Assembly: GCA_044425575.1 (NCBI GenBank) | Contig: JAWXVE010000025.1 | Location: 1 to 29,062 of the forward strand | DNA from: JAWXVE01 sp044425575 | GTDB lineage: Bacteria > Bacillota > Clostridia > Lachnospirales > Lachnospiraceae | Direction: 5' to 3' | Length of the DNA stretch: 29,062 nucleotides | In this document: positions 23,244-29,062 of the stretch, in pieces | How the letters are laid out: every line of letters begins with the position of its first letter | How positions within the stretch are numbered: the stretch's first letter is position 1 | The notes under the pieces: model-generated | Seen by the model: the letters and a program-made list of their open reading frames with translations, nothing else | What the model was told of the DNA's origin: nothing | Databases searched by the model: none | Program-made: the position numbers and the translations under genes

Positions 23244-24677
23244 ATGAGCACAGATAAGTACACAAGTCCACTTTCGGAACGTTATGCGAGTAAAGAAATG
23301 CAATTTATTTTCTCCCAAGATATGAAATTTCGTACTTGGAGAAAATTATGGATTGCTCTTGCAGAAACGGAGAAAGAACTAGGACTTCCAATTACAGAAG
23401 AACAGATTGAAGAATTAAAGAAGTATCAAGATGAGATTAACTATGATGTGGCAAGGCAACGTGAGAAGGAAGTGCGTCACGATGTAATGAGTCACGTATA
23501 TGCCTATGGCGAGCAATGCCCCAAAGCAAAAGGCATTATTCATCTAGGAGCAACTTCTTGTTATGTAGGTGATAATACTGACATTATTGTTATGTGTGAA
23601 GCGCTTAAGCTAGTTAAGAAGAAACTTGTCAATGTCATGGCAGAACTTGCACGATTTGCAGAGGAATATAAAGACCTTCCAACACTTGCCTTTACCCATT
23701 TTCAACCAGCGCAACCTACTACTGTGGGAAAACGAGCAGCAATTTGGTTACAAGAATTTTGTTTGGATTTGGAAGAACTAGACTTTGTGCTTGGTAATAT
23801 GAAGTTACTTGGATCGAAGGGGACGACAGGAACACAAGCTAGTTTTCAAGAATTATTCGATGGAAATGATGAGATTATTAATCAAATTGATCCGATGATT
23901 GCGGCAAAAATGGGATTCACGGAATGTTATCCAGTATCAGGACAAACTTATTCTAGAAAAATTGATACGAGAGTGTTAAATGTATTATCTGGTATTGCGG
24001 CTAGTGCCCATAAGATGTCTAATGATATTCGTCTGTTACAACATCTCAAAGAGATTGAAGAACCTTTCGAGAAAAGTCAGATTGGTTCCTCTGCTATGGC
24101 TTATAAGAGAAATCCAATGAGAAGTGAGCGAATTGCATCGCTTGCCAATTATGTGATTGTGGATGCACTTAACCCGGCTATTATTTCTGCCACGCAGTGG
24201 TTCGAGCGCACATTGGATGATTCGGCAAATAAGCGTCTAGCTGTACCAGAAGGTTTTTTGGCAGTAGATGGTATTTTGGATTTATGTCTTAATGTGGTGG
24301 ATGGTTTAGTAGTCTACCCTAAGGTGATTGAGAAACGATTGCGCAGTGAATTACCATTTATGGCTACGGAAAATATCATGATGGATGCAGTGAAGAAAGG
24401 CGGCGACCGCCAGGAACTCCATGAACGCATTCGCGAATTATCTATGGAAGCGGGGAAGAATGTAAAAGTGAATGGGTTAGACAATAACCTATTAGAGTTA
24501 ATCGCAGCGGACTCCTCTTTTCAGATGACTTTAGAAGAATTGCAAGAGGCAATGGAACCAAGCAAGTATGTGGGACGTTCTGCTGTACAAGTAGATGCGT
24601 TTCTTGCTCAGGTAATTAACCCGATTTTAGAGGGGAATAAAGCCTTGCTAGGAATGAAAGCAGACATTAGTGTATAA
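23244..24677 (+). CDS. purB: Adenylosuccinate lyase
   Basis: PurB splits fumarate from SAICAR and from adenylosuccinate, so it acts both directly after PurC and in AMP synthesis. The 477-residue enzyme has the fumarase/aspartase superfamily signature SSAMAYKRNPMRSER (about 286-300) with the mobile catalytic serine. The catalytic histidine segment THFQPAQPTTVGKR, GATSCYVGDNTDI and LGSKGTTGTQASF are also present. Its length is typical of the larger clostridial/eukaryote-like form. It shares the purC transcript. Confidence 0.97.
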   Translation: MSTDKYTSPLSERYASKEMQFIFSQDMKFRTWRKLWIALAETEKELGLPITEEQIEELKKYQDEINYDVARQREKEVRHDVMSHVYAYGEQCPKAKGIIHLGATSCYVGDNTDIIVMCEALKLVKKKLVNVMAELARFAEEYKDLPTLAFTHFQPAQPTTVGKRAAIWLQEFCLDLEELDFVLGNMKLLGSKGTTGTQASFQELFDGNDEIINQIDPMIAAKMGFTECYPVSGQTYSRKIDTRVLNVLSGIAASAHKMSNDIRLLQHLKEIEEPFEKSQIGSSAMAYKRNPMRSERIASLANYVIVDALNPAIISATQWFERTLDDSANKRLAVPEGFLAVDGILDLCLNVVDGLVVYPKVIEKRLRSELPFMATENIMMDAVKKGGDRQELHERIRELSMEAGKNVKVNGLDNNLLELIAADSSFQMTLEELQEAMEPSKYVGRSAVQVDAFLAQVINPILEGNKALLGMKADISV

Positions 24678-24694
24678 CGCAGGAGGTTTTGCTT

Positions 24695-25198
24695 ATGCGT
24701 ATTCGAGGTTCTACCATTGTATTTATTATAGTATCAATTGTATTGTTGGCAGTTGCCGTTCATATGGGAATGGATACTCATGATGCAAGTGAGTATGAAG
24801 ATCTAGGTGTGTATACCCTTGTATACGGTTCCGTTAAGCGAGAGACAGACAGCGATGACGACACTTACTATGAAGTAGAGTATTATGTAGAGATTGAAGG
24901 GGAGCGTTATACAGAGGATAATGGTCACTTTAATACGCAAGTGGATGCAGAAGAATACGCAGAACAAGTACCAAGTTATGAACGAAGAGCCTTTGGATAT
25001 CGAGAAGCGGGCACTCTTATACAATTAGGATTTGTCCATATAAATGGTACTGCAGAAGATTATGTGGAGAATCGTATGCTGAAGGTTTATTTAGTAGGTG
25101 GATTTGCATGTATCTTTCTTGCGATCTGTATTGGGAACGTAGTGAAACAAGAGATTAAGTGGAGAATCAAGAATAAAGTATTATATGGCGATGAATAA
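24695..25198 (+). CDS. Small membrane protein, TM-ectodomain-TM (DUF3592-like)
   Basis: The 167-residue protein has a hydrophobic helix at each end (about 6-25 and 132-152) enclosing an acidic, strand-rich domain (YYEVEYYVEIEGERYTED.., about 58-120). This layout resembles DUF3592-type proteins, though the match is by architecture only. Function is unknown. The ATG at 24695 stands 8 bases after GGAGG; the TTG at 24689 is too close. It begins 17 bases after purB and likely shares its transcript without being part of purine synthesis. Confidence 0.7.
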   Translation: MRIRGSTIVFIIVSIVLLAVAVHMGMDTHDASEYEDLGVYTLVYGSVKRETDSDDDTYYEVEYYVEIEGERYTEDNGHFNTQVDAEEYAEQVPSYERRAFGYREAGTLIQLGFVHINGTAEDYVENRMLKVYLVGGFACIFLAICIGNVVKQEIKWRIKNKVLYGDE

Positions 25199-25331
25199 AC
25201 AAGGAGAAACCCTCTTGCTTAACCGTATGGAACGGTTTGGTAAGAGGGAGTTGTGTGACTACTTAGTGGGATGTACGGTGCAAGAAGCAAAATGTGTACA
25301 GAATCAGCTTAAGAGCATTGAACGCGTTTGA
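25191..25331 (+). CDS. Possible 46-residue small protein
   Basis: An ATG overlapping the stop of the preceding gene opens a 46-codon frame (MNKQGETLLLNRMERFGKRE...QLKSIERV) of soluble, helix-prone composition with two Cys. It runs convergently 23 bases into the end of tyrS. A better ribosome site, AAGGAG (25201-25206), would instead serve a TTG at 25215. A long hairpin (25210-25248) lies in the same stretch and may be a terminator, which argues against coding. No family recognised. Confidence 0.3.
   Translation: MNKQGETLLLNRMERFGKRELCDYLVGCTVQEAKCVQNQLKSIERV
25210..25248. terminator. Long hairpin between convergent genes, probable tyrS terminator
   Basis: CCCTCTTGCTTAACCGT (25210-25226) pairs almost completely with ACGGTTTGGTAAGAGGG (25232-25248), one mismatch and two G-T pairs, with a 5-base loop. 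On the minus strand it is followed by TTTCTCCTTGTTT, a weak T-rich tail, about 60 bases past the tyrS stop. On the plus strand there is no T run. Confidence 0.55.
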
Positions 25332-26532
25332 AATTCTTCTTCCCACGCTTTACCACTAATCCTTCGCCAGATAGTTGGTCTGTAGTATATTGTGTCTTAA
25401 TGTCTGTTACTTTGGTACCTTCTACACTTACACCACCTTGCTCCACTGCTCGCCTAGCTTCTGATTTGGAAGGAACAAGTTCAGCTTGTACAAGAAGTGT
25501 CAAGATGTCAATGGAACCGTCTGTAAAAGCTTCGTCCTCTAGTGTGACGGTTGGCATATTAACAGCACTACCACTTGTAAAAATAGCGCGCGAGCTTTCC
25601 TGAGCTTGATTTGCCTCTGATTGTCCGTGTACAAGATTTGTTAACTCGTAAGCAAGAATTTCTTTGGCTGTATTTAATTGACTGCCTTCCCAAGTATCCA
25701 TTGCTTCGATTTCTTCGATTGGTAAGAAGGTAAGCATTTTTAGACATTTTAGCACATCTGCATCTCCAACATTTCTCCAGTATTGATAGAATTCGAATGG
25801 AGATGTTTTCTTAGGGTCAAGCCATACAGCACCTGATTGAGTTTTGCCCATTTTCTTGCCCTCTGAATTGAGTAGTAAAGTAATGGTCATAGCTCCGGCA
25901 TTTTTACCAAGTTTTCTACGAATTAATTCTGTTCCGGCTAACATATTGCTCCATTGGTCGTCGCCGCCAAATTGTAAGTTACAACCATATTGTTGGTAAA
26001 GTGCGTAAAAATCATAGCTTTGCATAATCATATAGTTAAATTCAAAGAAGCTTAGACCTTTTTCCATACGTTGCTTATAACATTCTGCACTGAGCATACG
26101 ATTTACACTAAAGTGTGCACCTACTTCTCGTAGAAGTTCGATATAATTTAGTTCTAAAAGCCAATCAGCATTATTTACCATAAGAGCTTTATCTTCACCG
26201 AACTCAATAAATCGACTCATCTGTTCCTTAAAACAATCGCAATTGTGTTGGATGATTTCAGGCGTCATCATCTGGCGCATATCACTACGACCAGAAGGGT
26301 CACCAATCATGCCAGTACCGCCCCCTAAAAGTGCAATTGGCTTATTACCAGCCATTTGCAAACGCTTCATCAGGCATAAAGCCATAAAATGTCCTACGTG
26401 TAAACTGTCAGCAGTTGGGTCGAATCCAATATAAAAGGTGGCCTTTCCTGTATTAATTAATTCCTTAATCTCTTCTTCGTCAGTTACTTGGGCAATTAAG
26501 CCTCTTCGTTGTAATTCTTCATAAATGGTCAT
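25309..26532 (-). CDS. tyrS: Tyrosyl-tRNA synthetase
   Basis: TyrS charges tRNA-Tyr. The 407-residue class I enzyme has YIGFDPTADSLHVGHFMAL, with HVGH (45-48) as the HIGH motif, QFGGDDQWSNMLAGTELIRR for tyrosine binding, and KMGKT in GKKMGKTQSG as the KMSKS loop. A C-terminal S4 RNA-binding domain (SKSEARRAVEQGGVSVEGTKV) completes it. The ATG at 26532 is chosen over the longer frame to 26613 because that extension runs through the promoter; AAGGA lies about 10 bases before the chosen ATG. With a leader of only about 46 bases there is no room for the T-box found before many Firmicutes tyrS genes. Confidence 0.97.
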   Translation of the reverse strand: MTIYEELQRRGLIAQVTDEEEIKELINTGKATFYIGFDPTADSLHVGHFMALCLMKRLQMAGNKPIALLGGGTGMIGDPSGRSDMRQMMTPEIIQHNCDCFKEQMSRFIEFGEDKALMVNNADWLLELNYIELLREVGAHFSVNRMLSAECYKQRMEKGLSFFEFNYMIMQSYDFYALYQQYGCNLQFGGDDQWSNMLAGTELIRRKLGKNAGAMTITLLLNSEGKKMGKTQSGAVWLDPKKTSPFEFYQYWRNVGDADVLKCLKMLTFLPIEEIEAMDTWEGSQLNTAKEILAYELTNLVHGQSEANQAQESSRAIFTSGSAVNMPTVTLEDEAFTDGSIDILTLLVQAELVPSKSEARRAVEQGGVSVEGTKVTDIKTQYTTDQLSGEGLVVKRGKKNFKRVQCS

Positions 26533-26584
26533 AGTTGTGTACGTCCTTATTATAATATGTTTAGGTGTTGATTCTACTGCATTT

Positions 26585-26613
26585 ATTATAGGTAGAAAAG
26601 AAATGGTTGTCAA
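26585..26613 (-). promoter_or_regulatory. Consensus promoter of tyrS
   Basis: On the minus strand TTGACA (26613-26608), 17 bases, TATAAT (26590-26585): both boxes perfect. Transcription would begin near 26578. Confidence 0.88.
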
Positions 26614-26636
26614 GTAATAGAGAGGTATTGTAATAT
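26607..26636 (+). promoter_or_regulatory. Divergent promoter of the HAD pseudogene
   Basis: TTGTCA (26607-26612), 18 bases, TAATAT (26631-26636). Its -35 box occupies the same bases as the tyrS -35 box on the other strand. Confidence 0.5.
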
Positions 26637-26669
26637 ATTAAGAAGCGATTATGAGAAAGAAGGACGAAT

Positions 26670-26931
26670 ATGCAACAACAAATAAAGGCAATTATTCTAG
26701 ATATCGGAAATGTATTAGTAGACTTTTGTTATGAGGAGTTTGTGGATGGGTTTACCCATTCTCCGGAGCATAAGCGACGACTGATACCAGTTGCGTGGAA
26801 AAGAATGTGTATTTATTGATGATTTATTAGACAATATTCAAGCTGCTAGAAAGCTTGATTTTCATACCATACATTTTCAAAGTTATGAGCAGATGGTAGG
26901 GGAGCTAGATGGGATTATGAAAGAAGTGTAA
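26670..26931 (+). pseudogene. HAD-family hydrolase with large internal deletion
   Basis: The frame from ATG 26670 (after AGAAGGA) reads MQQQIKAIILDIGNVLVDFC, the HAD motif I with nucleophile DxG, and continues to about RLIPVAW before a TGA at 26817. Another frame, ending at 26931, reads ECVFIDDLLDNIQAARKLDF, the HAD motif IV region (DD) and C-terminal end of the same family. Intact HAD-IA phosphatases of this type are about 200 residues. Here roughly 90 remain, so the middle, with motifs II and III, is deleted with a frame change near 26797-26803. It cannot encode an active enzyme. Single-gene unit, divergent from tyrS. Confidence 0.85.
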
Positions 26932-26936
26932 CAGTG

Positions 26937-27143
26937 CTAATGTTTGCGTTCTTTCCACTTTTTAATAACCCACAAATAAAGCCAAAGAAGAAGGGGAATG
27001 GCAACGGTGCCAAATAAACTGGCCTGAAACCATTTGCCGCTTTCGCTTTGGTCGAAAATAGCCAGAATAAATGTAGCAATATAGAGTCCTGCCAATAGTA
27101 ATACGGCAATGATACAAAGAATACGTTTCGTGCGTTGTGACAT
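26937..27143 (-). CDS. Small two-TM membrane protein
   Basis: The 68-residue protein begins MSQRTKRIL and has two hydrophobic helices (about 8-31 and 42-60) joined by a short loop (FDQSESGKWFQ), ending in a basic tail (IKKWKERKH). This places both ends in the cytoplasm. Function unknown; no family recognised. The ATG at 27143 is 12 bases after AAAAGG, whereas the ATG at 27155 touches that site. It is convergent with the HAD pseudogene and 5 bases from its stop. Confidence 0.6.
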   Translation of the reverse strand: MSQRTKRILCIIAVLLLAGLYIATFILAIFDQSESGKWFQASLFGTVAIPLLLWLYLWVIKKWKERKH

Positions 27144-27190
27144 AGTATAATCCATCCTTTTCTAAGAGTCTGGCAACCAAACTGCCAACT

Positions 27191-27238
27191 TTAGTGTCTA
27201 CAATAATCAATCGTTATGATATGCATGTATTTTATCAT
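27191..27238 (-). CDS. Possible 15-residue leader peptide
   Basis: On the minus strand a strong GGAGG (27249-27245) stands 6 bases before an ATG (27238) that opens 15 codons ending in TAA at 27191. It lies 48 bases upstream of the small membrane protein start. A nearby stem TGGCA/TGCCA (27168-27187 region) separates the two. There is no clear amino acid bias that would suggest attenuation. Confidence 0.2.
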   Translation of the reverse strand: MIKYMHIITIDYCRH

Positions 27239-27292
27239 ATCTTTCCTCCGTGAGCTAGAAGAAAATTTATAAGTTCTTCTCATGACACGTGA

Positions 27293-27322
27293 TTGCTTAT
27301 TGAAAGAACTTTATGGTATACT
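27293..27322 (+). promoter_or_regulatory. Promoter of the TPR lipoprotein-pyrF unit
   Basis: TTGCTT (27293-27298), 18 bases, TATACT (27317-27322) is a moderate promoter. AAGTTCTT (27271-27278) and AAGAACTT (27304-27311) form an 8-base inverted repeat around the -35 box and could be an operator. Confidence 0.5.
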
Positions 27323-27365
27323 ATGAAATATAAAATAGATAATAGAATTCGTGATGGAGTGGTAG

Positions 27366-28415
27366 ATGGGAAAGAATAAGATTAGAATCATTGGAATGTT
27401 ACTTATGATAGCAATTGCAACCGTAGCTTGTGGTAATAAGGAAGTGGAGACACAGATTACACAAGGGTACGAGCTACTAGAACAATTAGAATACGAAACA
27501 GCTTTGGAGAACTTCACTGCAATCACCCAGGCTACTGATGAACAGTGGAGATTAATTGCAAGAGGAAGTGGAATTGCTTACATGGGGCTTATGGAGTATG
27601 AAGAAGCAATAGTCTCCTTAGAGGAGGCACTTTCTTATAGTAATGGAATTGTGCAGCCAGTAGATTATGATATTAATTATTATCTGGCAGCAGCCTACTA
27701 CAAGTTAGGTGAGTATGAAAATGCTATTGCAACTTATGCATCGATTGTAGCTCTAGAAGAACAGGAACAGCAGGCCTATTATTTAATGGGGGTTTCCAAG
27801 CTACAACTAGGGTTAATCGATGAAGCGTGTGCAGATTTTGAGGCAGCAATTGCTTGTGATACGACTAATTATCAAGTGTTAATTGATATTGTACAGAATT
27901 TAAATGAAGCAGGCGAAGGGGAACGAGGTGCTGTTTACTTACAGAATGTCATTGATACGGTGCAAGATAAGTTGGATTATGCTACCAGCGGAATGATCTA
28001 TTACTATTTAGAAGATTATGAAATGGCACGCCTAAGCCTAGATGAAGCCAAGGGAAGTAGCGAAGAAGTGACGTTAATGTTAGGGAAAACTTACGAGGAA
28101 TTAGGTGATGTGAATTATGCGGCGTCTGTTTACCGAGACTATCTCGCCACTAATCCAGAATGTGTTTCCATTTATAACCAATTAGCTCTTTGCCTTATGA
28201 GACAAGAATTGTATGAGGAGGCATTGGTAGCAGTGCAAGATGCTCTTTTAATAGAAGATAATAGTATGAAGCAGACGTTGCTATACAATGAAATTATGCT
28301 GTACGAATACTTGCAAGAATATTCTACTGCAGCTGTGCTAATGGAGTCTTATTTAACGAAATACCCAGCAGATGAAGTGGCGCAAAGAGAATATGAATTC
28401 TTAAGCACACGATAG
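27366..28415 (+). CDS. TPR-repeat lipoprotein
   Basis: The 349-residue protein has a lipoprotein signal (MGKNKIRIIGMLLMIAIATVAC, Cys22) and then consecutive tetratricopeptide repeats to the end. Examples are GYELLEQLEYETALENFTAI (34-53), AYYKLGEYENAIATYASIVAL, AYYLMGVSKLQLGLIDEACADFEAAI and YNQLALCLMRQELYEEALVAVQDALL. It would be an exported, membrane-anchored scaffold for protein-protein contacts; the partner is unknown. GGAG lies 6 bases before the ATG. pyrF follows 20 bases later without an obvious terminator, so the two are probably co-transcribed. Confidence 0.85.
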   Translation: MGKNKIRIIGMLLMIAIATVACGNKEVETQITQGYELLEQLEYETALENFTAITQATDEQWRLIARGSGIAYMGLMEYEEAIVSLEEALSYSNGIVQPVDYDINYYLAAAYYKLGEYENAIATYASIVALEEQEQQAYYLMGVSKLQLGLIDEACADFEAAIACDTTNYQVLIDIVQNLNEAGEGERGAVYLQNVIDTVQDKLDYATSGMIYYYLEDYEMARLSLDEAKGSSEEVTLMLGKTYEELGDVNYAASVYRDYLATNPECVSIYNQLALCLMRQELYEEALVAVQDALLIEDNSMKQTLLYNEIMLYEYLQEYSTAAVLMESYLTKYPADEVAQREYEFLSTR

Positions 28416-28435
28416 ATAGAATGGAGAAGAAAGAT

Positions 28436-29056
28436 ATGATTAATCAATTAATTCAAAAGATTCAAGTTACAAATGCCCCTATTGTAGTAGGATTGGATCC
28501 TATGATGAGCATGATTCCACAACAGGTTCAGCAAGCAGCCTTTGAGCAATATGGAGAGACTTTAGAAGGTGCAGGAGAAGCAATTTACCAATTTAATAAG
28601 GGCATTGTGGATGAGATTTATGATTTAGTTCCTGCAGTGAAACCACAAATAGCCATGTATGAACAATTTGGAATTCCAGGACTTATGGCATTTCACAAGA
28701 CGGTGGAATATTGTAAGAAGAAAGACTTGATTGTAATCGGTGATATTAAGCGAGGTGATATTGGCTCTACTTCGGAAGCTTATGCAGTAGGACATTTGGG
28801 AAAAGTACAAGTGGGGAGCCAGCATTATTATGGGTTTGATGAAGACTTTGTTACCGTGAATCCTTACCTTGGTACAGATGGAATTGCTCCATTTATTAAG
28901 GTGTGTAAAGAAGAGCAAAAAGGCTTGTTTATTCTAGTGAAAACATCTAATCCAAGTAGTGGTGAGTTCCAGGATCAATTGGTAGATGGGAAGCCTTTGT
29001 ATGAAATTGTTGGCAAGCAAGTAGCTAAATGGGGAGAAGAGCACATGGGTTCTTAA
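28436..29056 (+). CDS. pyrF: Orotidine 5'-phosphate decarboxylase, type 2, C-terminally truncated
   Basis: PyrF converts OMP to UMP. The protein has the type-2 marks PIVVGLDPMM (about 18-27), the FNKGIVDEIYDLVPAVKPQIAMYE core, the catalytic DIKRGDIGSTSEAYA (Asp-x-Lys-x-x-Asp) and VNPYLGTDGIAPF. Type-2 enzymes are about 300 residues, but here TAA at 29054-29056 follows WGEEHMGS after 206 residues. Missing are the segments GAVVGAT, PGYGAQGG and the phosphate-binding arginine near the C-terminus. The window ends 6 bases later, so a frameshift, nonsense change or short deletion cannot be told apart. The ATG at 28436 (GGAG 9 bases upstream) is preferred over ATG 28421, which lacks a ribosome site. 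Confidence 0.88.
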   Translation: MINQLIQKIQVTNAPIVVGLDPMMSMIPQQVQQAAFEQYGETLEGAGEAIYQFNKGIVDEIYDLVPAVKPQIAMYEQFGIPGLMAFHKTVEYCKKKDLIVIGDIKRGDIGSTSEAYAVGHLGKVQVGSQHYYGFDEDFVTVNPYLGTDGIAPFIKVCKEEQKGLFILVKTSNPSSGEFQDQLVDGKPLYEIVGKQVAKWGEEHMGS

Positions 29057-29062
29057 GAAGTG

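Noticed and set aside
26533..26613. 27-residue N-terminal extension of TyrS
   Set aside because: It spans the tyrS promoter.
26962..27210. 82-codon minus-strand frame over the small membrane protein
   Set aside because: It overlaps the better supported two-TM protein in another frame and loses protein-like character after its first 30 residues.

Overview
This is an AT-rich chromosomal segment of a Gram-positive anaerobe, most likely a member of the Lachnospiraceae (Clostridia). The evidence is the strong Shine-Dalgarno sites, consensus TTGACA/TATAAT promoters, a BioY-type ECF biotin permease, a long-form ThyA, a type-2 (clostridial) PyrF, lipobox-bearing lipoproteins, and a run of proteins resembling DUF5717/DUF5716, which I recall mainly from Lachnospiraceae. 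Family names are from memory and from motifs; no database was searched.

Layout. (a) 1-1105: the edge of a probable insertion sequence (transposase N-terminus, minus strand), a tRNA-Gly(GCC) with its own promoter, then a PTPS/QueD-like protein with a zinc ribbon. (b) 1207-2473: a DUF3048 (YerB-like) lipoprotein with promoter and terminator. (c) 2585-3519: a methyltransferase preceded by a compact, apparently pseudoknotted leader RNA. (d) 3568-7834: beta-CASP metallo-hydrolase, thyA, folA and a branched-chain aminotransferase, closely packed. (e) 7868-14785: four uncharacterised genes in one unit: a 1181-residue protein, an actin/Hsp70-fold (ASKHA) protein, a helical-repeat protein carrying a frameshift, and a two-TM coiled-coil protein. 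(f) 14782-17246: polar amino acid ABC transporter with perfect promoter, internal stem-loop and terminator. (g) 17205-17871: bioY, whose promoter and probable BirA operator lie inside that terminator. (h) 17940-22335: a DHH/DHHA1 phosphoesterase one base upstream of a TIR-TM-beta-propeller protein. (i) 22379-25198: purC, purB and a small membrane protein. (j) 25210-26931: tyrS (minus strand) and, divergently, a HAD hydrolase pseudogene with a large internal deletion. (k) 26937-29056: a small two-TM protein, a TPR lipoprotein and pyrF, which stops early.

Most of the window is housekeeping metabolism: nucleotides (thyA, folA, purC, purB, pyrF), amino acid and biotin uptake, and translation (tRNA-Gly, tyrS). 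Four parts look under-described: the structured leader RNA at 2585-2708; the ASKHA-containing operon at 7868-14785; the DHH + TIR-propeller pair at 17940-22335; and the merged terminator/operator/promoter ahead of bioY. Three reading frames are damaged or seem to be (12733-13565, 26670-26931, 28436-29056). That means either real decay or sequence errors, and raw reads would tell which.
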